Assembly: GCF_018131225.1 (NCBI RefSeq)
Contig: NZ_JAFCMM010000002.1
Location: 620,001 to 684,000, forward strand
Direction: 5' to 3'
Source of the DNA: Bradyrhizobium sp. U87765 SZCCT0048
GTDB lineage: Bacteria; Pseudomonadota; Alphaproteobacteria; Rhizobiales; Xanthobacteraceae
DNA: 64,000 bases
Below the pieces are notes generated by a model. That model did not search any database and was not told the DNA's origin. It was given only the letters and a program-made list of their open reading frames with translations. Of the stretch, positions 16,174-25,317 are shown in pieces (position 1 is the first letter of the stretch; the number at the start of each line of letters is the position of its first letter). The position numbers and the translations under genes were made by a program.

Positions 16174-16752
16174 TCAGCCAGCCTGCTGGCGCCGCGAGAT
16201 GCGGTAGACCGAAGCCGGCGGCACGTTGCGCATCGTCTGGCCGATACGCACCGCCTCGAGATCGAGCGCCTGCAGGATCGCATCCGGCACCGGACAACGC
16301 GGACCATAGGTGATCTGGTAGAACGCGCCGTTGGGACGCAGATAGCGGAATGCACCGGTCAGGATCGCCGTGACCTTGCGCGGCGGCATCGTCAGCAGAC
16401 CCAGTCCGCTGATCACCGCCCCGACCGCGCCCGGCTCGAACAGCTCGTACTTGCCGATCCACGCCGCATCCATCCACAGGATGCGCGCCTGCGGAAAGCG
16501 CTCCAGCAGCAGGCGCACGAAGTCGGAGCCATATTCGATCAGCGTCAGGTCCTGCTCGCGCACGCCGCGCTCGAGCAGGGCATAGGTGAAGGGTCCAGTG
16601 CCCGGCCCCAGCTCGATCACGGGTCCGGTTCGCGCATCGATGTCCTGCGTCATCAGCGCGGCGGCCGCCGGCCCCGACGGCGCGACCGCGGCGACACGGA
16701 TGGGATTGCGAACCCAGGCGGACAGAAACGGCATTACGTCGGCAAGCGGCAT
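16174..16752 (-). CDS. PmtA-like phospholipid N-methyltransferase
   Basis: A 192-residue SAM-dependent methyltransferase. The AdoMet motif I is PVIELGPGTGPFTYAL near residue 45. The N-terminal FLSAWVRNPIRVAAVAPSG resembles the Rhodobacter-type PmtA family, which methylates phosphatidylethanolamine towards phosphatidylcholine. It is the first gene of the four-gene minus-strand lipid cluster and is divergent from a two-component system. A different lipid acceptor is possible because rhizobia-type genomes often carry several Pmt paralogues. Confidence 0.8.
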   Translation of the reverse strand: MPLADVMPFLSAWVRNPIRVAAVAPSGPAAAALMTQDIDARTGPVIELGPGTGPFTYALLERGVREQDLTLIEYGSDFVRLLLERFPQARILWMDAAWIGKYELFEPGAVGAVISGLGLLTMPPRKVTAILTGAFRYLRPNGAFYQITYGPRCPVPDAILQALDLEAVRIGQTMRNVPPASVYRISRRQQAG

Positions 16753-17037
16753 TGCGATTTTCCATGCAGGGGCGATGCCGGCCGACGGATGTCGGCCGGG
16801 GCGTCTTGAACCGATCGAAAACGCTGCATCCGGCAGCCGCCGCGGGGTCCGGAATCCGACTCACCGCAGGATCGGCCCGTGTGTGGTCCCATGCCGACGT
16901 TGCGGCAAACTGTCGTTCCCGACGATCGCATGCGAATTATCATCAGGCGCTACGTCCGTTCCGCCGCAAGGATGCCGTAATGCGGTGTCGTTAAATGCGG
17001 CGCGCATATCGGGCGCGGGGACCGAAAGACCTAATCG

Positions 17038-17715
17038 ATGCGAATTCTGTTGGTGGAGGACCAGCCTGAAATGGCCTCCGCGTTGCGCGTCGCACTCACG
17101 CGCCATGACATGGTGATCGACCATGCGCTCAACCTGTCCGAAGCCGAGATCTTCGCCGCCGACGGCAATCACGACGCCGTCGTGCTCGATCGCCGGCTGC
17201 CCGACGGCGATGGGCTGTCGCTGGTGCCGAAGCTGCGCGCCAGCGGCAACGCAGTACCGGTGCTGGTGCTGACCGCCCGCGCCGATCTCGCCGACCGCAT
17301 CGCCGGTCTCGACAAGGGCGCCGACGACTATCTCGCCAAGCCGTTCGCCCTCGAAGAGCTGCTGGCGCGGCTGCGGGCGCTGCTGCGCCGCCCCGCCAAC
17401 ATGCGCTCGGACGTGGTGCGGGTCGGCCGCCTCGCCTTCGACCTCACCCATCGCGAGGCCAGCGTCGACGGCACCGCGATCGAGCTGCCGCGGCGCGAAC
17501 TGCTGGTGCTGGAGACGCTGGTGCGCCGCATGGGGCGCATGGTGCAGCGCGGCTCGCTGATGGAGGCGGTGTTCGGCCTCGATGACGACGTCCAGCCCAA
17601 CGCGCTCGACACCCACATCTCCCGCCTGCGCCGCAAGCTCACCGACGCCGGCGCCGGCGTGACCATCAACGGCGTGCGCGGGGTCGGCTATCTGCTGCGT
17701 GAGACGCCGCCGTGA
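17038..17715 (+). CDS. OmpR-family response regulator
   Basis: A 225-residue response regulator. The receiver domain has the acidic pair in LLVEDQP, the phosphoacceptor Asp51 in VVLDRRLPDG, the conserved Thr in VLTARAD, and Lys in DDYLAKPFALEEL. The C-terminal winged helix ends with THISRLRRKL and VRGVGYLL, the OmpR/PhoB signature. Its stop overlaps the histidine kinase start (GTGA), so the two are made in step. It is divergent from the phospholipid methyltransferase operon, a plausible target (inference). Confidence 0.95.
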   Translation: MRILLVEDQPEMASALRVALTRHDMVIDHALNLSEAEIFAADGNHDAVVLDRRLPDGDGLSLVPKLRASGNAVPVLVLTARADLADRIAGLDKGADDYLAKPFALEELLARLRALLRRPANMRSDVVRVGRLAFDLTHREASVDGTAIELPRRELLVLETLVRRMGRMVQRGSLMEAVFGLDDDVQPNALDTHISRLRRKLTDAGAGVTINGVRGVGYLLRETPP

Positions 17716-19112
17716 GCGTGCTGCGGCCGCATTCGCTGAAATGGCGCCTCGTCGGACGCCTCGTGGCGATGCAGACCGTGATGCTGACGCTGCTGGTGAT
17801 GCTGATCCTGCCGGTCACCGCGGTGCTGTGGCGCAGCGGCCTGCTCGACAGCTATGAGGGCAGCACTCTCGACATCCTCAAGGAGGCGATCGCCCGTGAC
17901 AGCGCCGGCCGTCTCATCGTCCACACGACCTCCGATCTCGCCACGCTGAAGGCCGAAGTGTCCGACCTGTGGTTCGTGGTGCGCGACACCCAGGGTCAGC
18001 AACTGACCGAAGGCACCATCCCGCCGGACTTCGAACCGATCGCCCGTGCGCTCGACCATGTGAGCGACGCGCGGCTCGGCTTCGGCGAGGGCCTGCCACC
18101 GGCCGGCGTCGTCAAATGGGTCGATACCGAAGCGGGCAAGGTGCAGATCCTCACCGGCACGCGCGGCCGCATGTCGGTGCGCAAGATCTTCTCGGTGACG
18201 CAACTGCTGTTCCTCAACGTCATCCTGCCGCTGGTGGTGCTGATGGCGCTGGCGACGCTGGTGGCGACGCCGCTCGTCGTGCGCCGCGCGATCGCCGGGC
18301 TGCGCCAGACTGCCCTGCAGGCCGAGAAGATCGACATCGACCGGCGCGGCCTGCAGCTGCCGCTCGACACGGTGCCGGCCGAAGTCGAACCGCTGGTACG
18401 CGCGATCAACGGGGCGCTGGCGCGGCTCGACAGGGGCTATGAGCGCCATCGCCGCTTCCTGACCGATGCCGCCCACGAGCTGCGCACGCCGATCGCCATC
18501 CTCTCGACCCGCGTCTCGTCACTGCCGCCGGGCCCGGAGAAGGCACGGTTGCTGGAGGACGCCACGCGATTGACGGTGATGACCGGACAGTTGCTCGACC
18601 TGCAGCGCCTCGACCAGAAGGCCGACCCATTCGGCCCGGTCGAGCTGGTCGCGCTGGCGCAGCGCGTGGTGATCGACCTCGCGCCGCTCGCCTTCAACGC
18701 CGGCTATGAAGTGGCGTTCGAGCCGCAGGCCGAGACCGTCACCGTGAAGGGCGACACCACCTCCATCGAGCGCGCCCTGACCAACCTCGTGCAGAACGCC
18801 ATCGACCACGGCGGCCGCCGCGGCACCATCACCATCACCGTGACCCGCGACGGCCGCATCGAGGTCGCCGACGAGGGCGACGGCATCCCGGCCGGCGAGC
18901 GCGAGCATATCTTCGAGCCGTTCTATCGCCTGCAGGAGGGCGGCCGGGGCGCGGGCCTTGGCCTCGACCTTGTCCAGAAGATCATGCACCTGCACGGCGG
19001 GCGCATCGAAGCCGACGCCAGCCGCTCCGGCGGCGCGTGCCTGCGCCTCATCTTTCCGGCGGCAGAGACCACGGTCTCCACGCCTGCGGTCGCCCAGGTC
19101 GCGACCGCGTAA
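17712..19112 (+). CDS. Sensor histidine kinase
   Basis: A 466-residue EnvZ-type kinase. It has an N-terminal transmembrane segment (about residues 15-40), a periplasmic sensor of about 120 residues, a second membrane segment near 165-190, and a HAMP linker (RRAIAGLRQTALQAEKI). The phosphorylated His255 is in DAAHELRTPIAIL, followed by N-box NLVQNAIDHGG and G-boxes DEGDGIPAG and GAGLGLDLV. It starts at GTG 17712, overlapping the regulator gene. The stimulus is unknown. A 47-codon membrane-anchored frame follows 9 bases downstream. Confidence 0.94.
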   Translation: MSVLRPHSLKWRLVGRLVAMQTVMLTLLVMLILPVTAVLWRSGLLDSYEGSTLDILKEAIARDSAGRLIVHTTSDLATLKAEVSDLWFVVRDTQGQQLTEGTIPPDFEPIARALDHVSDARLGFGEGLPPAGVVKWVDTEAGKVQILTGTRGRMSVRKIFSVTQLLFLNVILPLVVLMALATLVATPLVVRRAIAGLRQTALQAEKIDIDRRGLQLPLDTVPAEVEPLVRAINGALARLDRGYERHRRFLTDAAHELRTPIAILSTRVSSLPPGPEKARLLEDATRLTVMTGQLLDLQRLDQKADPFGPVELVALAQRVVIDLAPLAFNAGYEVAFEPQAETVTVKGDTTSIERALTNLVQNAIDHGGRRGTITITVTRDGRIEVADEGDGIPAGEREHIFEPFYRLQEGGRGAGLGLDLVQKIMHLHGGRIEADASRSGGACLRLIFPAAETTVSTPAVAQVATA

Positions 19113-19121
19113 GACCGCCCC

Positions 19122-19265
19122 ATGGGTCCCCTCAGGCGCCTCGTCTGGCTGTGCGCGCTACCGCTGTTCGCTGCGCTCGCGATCGTTGGCCTGCCGCCGC
19201 CCCAGATCATCCGCCCCCACCCGCTCCAACAGCATCAGGAAGAGACGGTGCGGCTGGAGCGGTGA
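19122..19265 (+). CDS. Possible small membrane-anchored protein (47 residues)
   Basis: A short frame that starts 9 bases after the histidine kinase stop. It reads MGPLRRLVWLCALPLFAAL then a proline- and histidine-rich tail, that is a basic N-terminus, one hydrophobic segment (about residues 8-24) and a polar end. The shape is that of small membrane regulators that sit next to sensor kinases, but no family is recognised and the ribosome binding site is poor. It may be spurious. Confidence 0.35.
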   Translation: MGPLRRLVWLCALPLFAALAIVGLPPPQIIRPHPLQQHQEETVRLER

Positions 19266-19367
19266 CGGCGACGCCGGGGATTGCTGATTCGCTCTACGAT
19301 GATAATGGCGCGGCGGGATTGGCCGCATGGTTTGTCGTGACGCCATCCTTTTCGCGCCGCGCTCCCC

Positions 19368-20540
19368 TCACTCACCGGGAGCGAGGCGGCCCTGCGGCAG
19401 CGGCGCCGGGCGGCGCAGCCGGCGGCGTGACAGGTAGAGCAGGACGCCGGTGACGACGAACAGCGGCATCAGCGCCGCCGCGATCATGAACGCCAGCCGG
19501 CCGGGCCAGCCCAGCACGCTGCCGCGGTGGATGTCGAGCACCGCCGCGAGAACGCGCTCGCCGAAGGTCTTGTCGGCATAGATGTCCGATACCATCAGGC
19601 GGCCGGAGGCGGCATCGATGCGGAATTCGTCACGCACGCTTTCGAGCGAGGCGTCAGGCGACCACGACCGCACCCGCACCACCGTGCCGGCCTGCAACGT
19701 CAGCTGCGCCGTGGCGTAGTGCGTGCCCTGCTCATGCAGGAACGTCGCCCATGCCCGGTCGAAGCCCGGTGACGCCGCCTCCGGTGCCGCAGCGGCGCGT
19801 GGCGCTTTCTTTTGCATCGGCGCGGCCGTCGCCGCCGGGCGCGCCAGCAGCCATTTCGCGCCGTCCTTGTACCACTCGAACGAGTACCACAGGCCGGTGA
19901 GCGTGAAGACGAAATAGACCGGCAGCACCCAGGTGCCGACGACCGCATGCAGCGAACGCTGGAAGCCGCGGCCACGCAAGGCCAGCTCCGGCTTCAACCA
20001 TGCCCGCGCGCTGCGGGACCGGCGCGGCCAGCGCAGCACGAGGCCGGTGATCAGCATCGCGAGAAGGCACAGCGCCGTCGTGCCGGTGATCGTGCGGCCA
20101 TAGCCGTTGCCGTCGCCGGACAGCAGCAGCCAGCGGTGCAGCTTGCGCACGGTGGCGAAGAAATCCTCGCCGCGCGGCACGCCGAGCACCCGCCCGTCAT
20201 GGGGATCGACATAGAGCGACGATGGCCGCGCCCCGCCGCCGGAGCGCGCGAAGCGCAGGTGCACCGCGGCAGCGCGATCGCTCGACATCGTCACGCCGGA
20301 GACCTTGTCGAGGTTGTAGGGTGACGGCAGGCGCGCGATCAGCTGGTCAGGCGTCAGCGCCGGCGCCTCGCGCGGCTCGACCTTCTCCAGCCCCGCATTC
20401 AGCGCCGCAACGATCTCGTCTTCGAACGCCATGGTCGCGCCGGTAAGCCCGACCACGGCCATGACCAGCCCGAGCGCCAGTCCCACCACGGAGTGGATGC
20501 GCAGCAGGACTGCCTTGACGAAATGTCCCCGGCTACTCAT
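19368..20540 (-). CDS. PepSY-associated transmembrane protein (siderophore-iron reductase-like)
   Basis: A 390-residue membrane protein with about four transmembrane segments: residues 10-35 (VGLALGLVMAVVGLTGATMAF), a pair in the middle, and one near the C-terminus (LAFMIAAALMPLFVVTGVLLYLS, split around its middle). PepSY-like extracytoplasmic domains lie between them. The histidines in LRIHSVVGL, VRKLHRWLLL and LDIHRGSVLG match the haem-binding pattern of this family (for example FoxB/PiuB), which reduces ferric siderophores at the inner membrane. Its start overlaps the stop of the ferric-binding protein gene by 8 bases, so it is the last gene of the iron operon. Confidence 0.87.
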   Translation of the reverse strand: MSSRGHFVKAVLLRIHSVVGLALGLVMAVVGLTGATMAFEDEIVAALNAGLEKVEPREAPALTPDQLIARLPSPYNLDKVSGVTMSSDRAAAVHLRFARSGGGARPSSLYVDPHDGRVLGVPRGEDFFATVRKLHRWLLLSGDGNGYGRTITGTTALCLLAMLITGLVLRWPRRSRSARAWLKPELALRGRGFQRSLHAVVGTWVLPVYFVFTLTGLWYSFEWYKDGAKWLLARPAATAAPMQKKAPRAAAAPEAASPGFDRAWATFLHEQGTHYATAQLTLQAGTVVRVRSWSPDASLESVRDEFRIDAASGRLMVSDIYADKTFGERVLAAVLDIHRGSVLGWPGRLAFMIAAALMPLFVVTGVLLYLSRRRLRRPAPLPQGRLAPGE

Positions 20541-21606
20541 CGAAGCCGACCTTTTTGACGAGGGCGACCGCAGCCTGCTGGTGGGTCGCGATGACATCGA
20601 TCGGCAGGGCGTCGGCGGCGAAGACGCCGATGTCGTTGACGATCGGCGCGCGCTCCGCCGCGGCAACCACGGGATATTCGAGCTCGGCGGCGGCGAAGAC
20701 GGTCTGGGCCGCCGGCGTTGCGAGGAATTCGACGAAGCGCTGCGCCGCGGCGCGGTGGGGCGCGTGTCGCGCGATCGCGACCGCGGTGAGGTTGACATGC
20801 GTGCCGCCGCCCCTGAAAGCCGTCGGTACCGCCCTGACCTGCTCCGCCCATACGCGCCAGTCGTCGCCGTCGCGCCCGTCCCGCAGTTGCGCCAGCGCGA
20901 CGGTGTTGCCGATGCCGATGGCGCAGCCGCCCTCGGCGATGGCACGGATGACGTCGTTGTCCTTGCCGGCCGGCTTGCGGGCAAGATTGGCCTTGAGGCC
21001 ACGCAGCCAGGCTTCGGTGGCGTCCGCACCATGCTGGGCGAGGAAGGCGGCGATCAGCGCGATGTTGTTCTGGTGCAGCGGCGAGCGCATGCACAGCCTG
21101 CCGCGCCAGGCCGGACCCGCGAGATCCTCGTAGTCGATCGGCCCAACGGCGCTGTCCTTGCGCGTCATGACGACCCGGGGCCGGACCGCCAGCGCTGCCC
21201 ACTGGCCATCGCCGCCGCGCAAATTGGCCGGCACAGCGGCGTCGAGCACCGCCGACGCCAGTGGCTGCGTCAGTCCGTGGCGGACGAGTTGTGTCGTCTT
21301 GTCGAGGCCGATCGTCAGCAGCACGTCGGCAGGCGACCCTTCGCCTTCTGACGTCAGGCGCTTGACGAGATTGTCCGCAACGAATTCGACGCGAACGGTG
21401 TCGCCGCTCGCCGCGGTGAAGGCGGCCACGACGGGCGCGATCAGGTTGGCTTCACGGATGGAATACACCGTGATCTCGTCCGCACGAGCGGATGCGAAGC
21501 CCCCGACGATCGCGCAGGCCAGCGCGGCCACGCGCCCAAGGGCTCGCGCGCCACCGCCCCGCACCGACGGCGGGAGCGTCCAACCACGGGGGCCAGCGGT
21601 CGCCAC
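20533..21606 (-). CDS. Periplasmic iron(III)-binding-like substrate-binding protein
   Basis: A 357-residue extracellular solute-binding protein of the FbpA/FutA type. GTG 21606 overlaps the receptor stop (TAGTG). A signal peptide follows (about residues 1-35, ending GGFASARADE), and the mature protein starts EITVYSIREANLIAPVVAAF as in ferric-binding proteins. No permease or ATPase gene is nearby, so it may hand iron to a permease encoded elsewhere or act with the PepSY protein. The TonB receptor before it and the reductase-like protein after it fix its role in iron or siderophore uptake. Confidence 0.87.
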   Translation of the reverse strand: MATAGPRGWTLPPSVRGGGARALGRVAALACAIVGGFASARADEITVYSIREANLIAPVVAAFTAASGDTVRVEFVADNLVKRLTSEGEGSPADVLLTIGLDKTTQLVRHGLTQPLASAVLDAAVPANLRGGDGQWAALAVRPRVVMTRKDSAVGPIDYEDLAGPAWRGRLCMRSPLHQNNIALIAAFLAQHGADATEAWLRGLKANLARKPAGKDNDVIRAIAEGGCAIGIGNTVALAQLRDGRDGDDWRVWAEQVRAVPTAFRGGGTHVNLTAVAIARHAPHRAAAQRFVEFLATPAAQTVFAAAELEYPVVAAAERAPIVNDIGVFAADALPIDVIATHQQAAVALVKKVGFDE

Positions 21607-23948
21607 TAGAACTTCACCGTCGCTGACAATGACACGCGCCGCGCGTCGCCCATCGCCACGAAATACTGGCTGACCGCCGAGGGATAATAGACGGTGTCGA
21701 ACAGGTTCTTGACGTTGAGCTGGTAGACCACCGGCACGTTCTGCAGCTTCGTCTCGTAGCTCGCGAAGATATCGGCGACGACATAGGACGGCAATGTGAA
21801 GGTGTTGGCGGAATCGCCGGCCCGTTTGCCGACATAGTGCGCGCCACCGCCGAGGCGCAGCCGGCCCGGCAGCGCATCGAGGAAGTCGTAGACCAGATAC
21901 AGCGATGCGGTGTTCATCGCGACGTTCTGCAGCGCTTTGCCGACCAGCGTCGGGTCTTCGGTGACCCGCGCATCGGTGTAGCCGTAGCTGCCGATCAGGC
22001 TCCAGTTGTCGCTGAGCCGGCCGGTGACGTCGAACTCGACGCCGCGCGAGCGCACCCGGCCCGCCGTGCGGTATTCGACAATGCTGGTCGAGGTGTTGAG
22101 CTGCGACACCAGCACGTTCTTTTTGTCGATGTCGTAGAACGCCAGCGTGCCCGACAGGCGGTTGTTGAGATCGAACTTGACACCGGTCTCCCACTGCACG
22201 CCCTCCTCGGGCGCGAGATTGGAGCCGATCACCACGCCGCCGGTGAGCGGCGCAATGGTCGAGGTCGGCTTCAGCGACTGGGTGTAACTGCCGTACAGCG
22301 AGACCTGTTTGTTGAGCTTGAGGATGACGCCGGCGAGCGGCAACGCCTTGTCGCCGGACAGATCGGTGTTGGCCTTGAACGGCCGGCCGCGGCCGGCGAG
22401 CTGCTCGTATTCCATGTAGCGCACGCCGCCGACCACGGCGAGACGGTCGGTGAGATGCAGCGTGTCCTGCAGGAACACGGCGCGGGTGCCGAGCTTGTCG
22501 GTCTGGTCGCTGTCGCTCGCCGACACCGTCGTGCCCGGCTGCAGCAGGCCATAGACCGGGTTGTACATGTTGAAGACGTTTGGCGTCGCCTGGCGGATCA
22601 GGTCGCGACGGTAGATGACGCGATACTGGGCGTCGCCGCCGATCACGACGTCGTTGCGCAGGCCGCCGAGCCAGAACGCGCCCTGCAGATAGGCGGTGCC
22701 GTAGCTGACGTTGCTGAGCGCTCCCTGCGTACCGTCGTTGCTGCGCGTGACGATGCCGCTGACGGGATTGATGCCGGTGATGCGCAGCTGGTTCGCGCCG
22801 TAGGACTCGGTGTTGTAGCTGTAGCCCGCGTAGAGCTTCCAGTCCTGGTTGAGACGGTGCTCGACCGAGGCCTGCACCAGATCGGACGTGCCCCACATGT
22901 TGTTGTAGGGCTCGTCGAGGCGACGCGTCTTCGGGAGTGCGAGAGGCGTCATGGTACGCGGATCGAGCGAGGTGCCGCGGTCGAACGGATAGATGAAGTC
23001 GCGGTGCTCGTAGTTGAGCTGGATGGTGGTGTTGCCGCCATACCAGGCCAGCGAGGGCGCGATGAGCGTCTCGCGGCGCTGGCCGAAATTGCGCCAGTAG
23101 TCCTCGTCGACATTGTCGAGGATGAAGCGATAGGCGAGCCCGTTGGCGCCGATCGGCCCGGTGAGGTCGAGGGTGCCGTTGAAGCCGTTCTTGCCGGCGC
23201 CGTAGGTCGAGCCGAGCAGCGTGACCGAGCCGTGCTGATAGAGGTCTGGGCGCTTGCTGATGGTGTTGACGACGCCGCCGGGGTCCATGATGCCGTACAG
23301 CAGCGACGCCGGGCCCTTCAGCACCTCGACGCTGTCGACCGCGGCATTGAGGCTGCGGCCCTGCACCAGCGGCATGCCGTTGCGCATGATCGAGCCGTCG
23401 CGGTTGTCGCCGAAGCCACGGCGCATCACCGCGTCCTGGGTGCCGGCCAGCGTGTTGGTCTGGGTGACGCCGCTGACATTGACCAGCGCGTCGTCGAGGT
23501 TGCGCGGCAGTTGATCCTTGAGGACCTGCGAAGGCACGACATTGACGACCTGAGACGTATCGAGCGGCGACGCGCCGCTGCGCAGCGTGGTCGCGCTGGG
23601 CATCGCGCGGTAGCCGAGCTTGGCTGTTTCCAGAGCCGCCGCGGCGGCGGCCGCGCGCTCCGATGGCGTCGGCGCCGCGGCGGCGGCAGGCGCCGCGGTC
23701 CGGCTGCGCTGGCGCGCGGCCGCCTGGGCGCGGCGTGCGGGCGATGCCGACGCCTGCGTCGTCTTCGGCTTCTGCCGTGGCGCATCGACCGTCACAGCCG
23801 GCAGCGGCATGTGCGACTGGGCCTGCGCAACCACTGGCACGAAAATATCGGCCAGCAGGAATGCCGCACCGATCATATATCCCGCATGGCTCTTGTCGGC
23901 ATGATGGTGGCGATCGTCGACGGAGAGGCGATGAGGTCTGCGCGGCAC
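21606..23948 (-). CDS. TonB-dependent siderophore receptor
   Basis: An outer-membrane ferric-siderophore receptor of about 780 residues. The plug domain is seen in VVNVVPSQVLKDQLPRNLDD, GVTQTNTLAGTQDAVMRRG and VEVLKGPASLLYG, and the barrel ends with the outer-membrane signal VSLSATVKF. An Ala-rich stretch before the plug (residues about 75-110) is low-complexity. The start is uncertain: GTG 23948 gives a basic n-region before the hydrophobic signal peptide, ATG 23876 gives a shorter one, and an open frame to 24062 would cross the Irr-like box. It heads a three-gene iron operon. Confidence 0.88.
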   Translation of the reverse strand: MPRRPHRLSVDDRHHHADKSHAGYMIGAAFLLADIFVPVVAQAQSHMPLPAVTVDAPRQKPKTTQASASPARRAQAAARQRSRTAAPAAAAAPTPSERAAAAAAALETAKLGYRAMPSATTLRSGASPLDTSQVVNVVPSQVLKDQLPRNLDDALVNVSGVTQTNTLAGTQDAVMRRGFGDNRDGSIMRNGMPLVQGRSLNAAVDSVEVLKGPASLLYGIMDPGGVVNTISKRPDLYQHGSVTLLGSTYGAGKNGFNGTLDLTGPIGANGLAYRFILDNVDEDYWRNFGQRRETLIAPSLAWYGGNTTIQLNYEHRDFIYPFDRGTSLDPRTMTPLALPKTRRLDEPYNNMWGTSDLVQASVEHRLNQDWKLYAGYSYNTESYGANQLRITGINPVSGIVTRSNDGTQGALSNVSYGTAYLQGAFWLGGLRNDVVIGGDAQYRVIYRRDLIRQATPNVFNMYNPVYGLLQPGTTVSASDSDQTDKLGTRAVFLQDTLHLTDRLAVVGGVRYMEYEQLAGRGRPFKANTDLSGDKALPLAGVILKLNKQVSLYGSYTQSLKPTSTIAPLTGGVVIGSNLAPEEGVQWETGVKFDLNNRLSGTLAFYDIDKKNVLVSQLNTSTSIVEYRTAGRVRSRGVEFDVTGRLSDNWSLIGSYGYTDARVTEDPTLVGKALQNVAMNTASLYLVYDFLDALPGRLRLGGGAHYVGKRAGDSANTFTLPSYVVADIFASYETKLQNVPVVYQLNVKNLFDTVYYPSAVSQYFVAMGDARRVSLSATVKF

Positions 23949-24542
23949 GTTGTTTTTGCTTTCGGCTCGGAATGCTTGTTCGCGGCAGGCCGTAGCAGCC
24001 GACGCGCATGCCGAAAACCTTGCGCAGACTTGAATCGCTCTAAGCAACGCGCGCCTGCACATCGCGGTGGCAAACCACGGTCGTGACGACGATCATCATG
24101 ATGAAATTGATCGCATCGCCACGCCCGACGGACAAAATGTCGCAGCATCGCGCGCGAGCCCTGCGGCGGCGCATGCGCGTCGACGCGCGCTTCGTGTTGC
24201 GAAGCGCAGCCACTGCGCGCTGTCGCGATCATGGAGCGTGTCATCCCAGAGCAAACGCCGCGCGCCAACCTCGTCGCCTCGACAGGCGCGCAACGTGGCG
24301 CTCCGGGACACATCATGAAGGGATGGACGCGACAGCCTGCAACTCCCGGCACGATCCGCGGGATCGGCGAATGCTGCGGCCTGTCGCGAACCTTGAACCG
24401 AGAGTGCCTGACAGGCGTGCGGCCTCCCGGGGCATCGGCGGACCCGATCCCGGCCGAAGCAAGCCCGGCGAGGAAGCACAACGATCGTCAGAATCGGATG
24501 GGGAGGAGGTCTCTCACGGACCCGAGACGGCGGGGCTCGGAA
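23949..24542. other. Non-coding region between the iron operon and tRNA-Val
   Basis: About 600 bases without a convincing gene. It holds the Irr-like box at 24028-24044 and presumably the iron operon promoter. Short open frames here are compositionally poor; two of them run into the tRNA gene and are translation artefacts. Confidence 0.6.
24028..24044 (-). promoter_or_regulatory. Irr-type iron control element (ICE-like box)
   Basis: On the minus strand the site reads CTTAGAGCGATTCAAGT, matching 12 of 17 positions of the ICE consensus TTTAGAACGATTCTAAA used by Irr in Bradyrhizobium relatives. It lies 80 bases upstream of the receptor's likely start. This suggests control of the receptor, binding protein and PepSY genes by iron or haem status. 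Confidence 0.55.
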
Positions 24543-24617
<75 letters not shown>

Positions 24618-24642
24618 GAAACCGTGAATAAGGGGTGGCGTC

Positions 24643-24671
24643 CCTATATCGGCTCAGATCGTCCCAGGCAA
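24643..24671 (-). promoter_or_regulatory. Promoter of the tRNA-Val gene
   Basis: On the minus strand TTGCCT (24666-24671) and TATAGG (24643-24648) are separated by exactly 17 bases, about 25 bases before the tRNA 5' end. Geometry and position fit a housekeeping sigma-70 promoter. Confidence 0.6.
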
Positions 24672-24748
24672 GGACCCGGGAGCGGGTTTCTTTGGGGGTC
24701 CCGGCAGATCCCATGGGCTCCGGAGCGTTTTTTGCCCCGGAAGACGGC

Positions 24749-25108
24749 TCAGGCCGCCAGCATCTTGTTCACTTCGCTGACCAGTTCCCGCAGGTGGACC
24801 GGCTTGGCCAGCACCTTGGCGTTCTTGGGGGCGTCCGAATCAGAGTTCAGCGCCACGGCCGCGAAGCCCGTAATAAACATGATCTTGATGTCCGGATCGA
24901 GCTCGGAGGCCCGCCGGGCCAGCTCGATGCCGTCCATTTCCGGCATCACGATATCGGTCAGCAACATTTCGAACGGCTCTTCCCGCAGCCGCTGGTAGGC
25001 CGACAGGCCGTTGTCGTAGGACGAGACCTGATAGCCCGCATTCTCCAGGGCCTTCACCAGGAACCGGCGCATGTCGTTGTCGTCTTCGGCGAGGAGAATC
25101 TTGTGCAT
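24749..25108 (-). CDS. cpdR: Single-domain response regulator CpdR
   Basis: A 119-residue stand-alone receiver domain. Landmarks are the acidic pocket in LLAEDDND, the phosphoacceptor Asp52 in LLTDIVMPEMDG, and Lys in KVLAKPVHL. The sequence is characteristic of CpdR, which in its unphosphorylated form primes ClpXP for degradation of cell-cycle proteins in alphaproteobacteria. The end, NKMLAA, keeps the C-terminal alanine pair that in Caulobacter makes CpdR itself a ClpXP substrate. It is encoded beside tRNA-Val and divergent from the N-formylglutamate amidohydrolase gene. Confidence 0.93.
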   Translation of the reverse strand: MHKILLAEDDNDMRRFLVKALENAGYQVSSYDNGLSAYQRLREEPFEMLLTDIVMPEMDGIELARRASELDPDIKIMFITGFAAVALNSDSDAPKNAKVLAKPVHLRELVSEVNKMLAA

Positions 25109-25317
25109 GGCGTCCGGTACGATTCTGGAGGAAACGATTTGCCCCTTATTTGCCCGATAGAGGGTAAATTTCGGGTGAAGGGGAACAGCCGTTGCCGCGT
25201 CAGCTTACGAACATTCCACAGCTGAGCTGAATAAAACATGCACCCCTGCGGCCAAAATGTGCTGTCATCAGCGCCCAGACGGTTCGGCACAGGACCCTAC
25301 GGAAGGCAGCGCCCTGC

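Noticed and set aside
21607..24009. Apparent 1158-codon minus-strand frame joining the ferric-binding protein to upstream sequence
   Set aside because: The upstream two thirds are an out-of-frame shadow of the TonB receptor; the binding protein begins at GTG 21606 with a signal peptide.
24710..24735. Hairpin GCTCCGGAGC followed by a T run near 24719-24736
   Set aside because: The stem has no loop, and no plus-strand gene ends just before it; it does not suit the minus-strand cpdR either.
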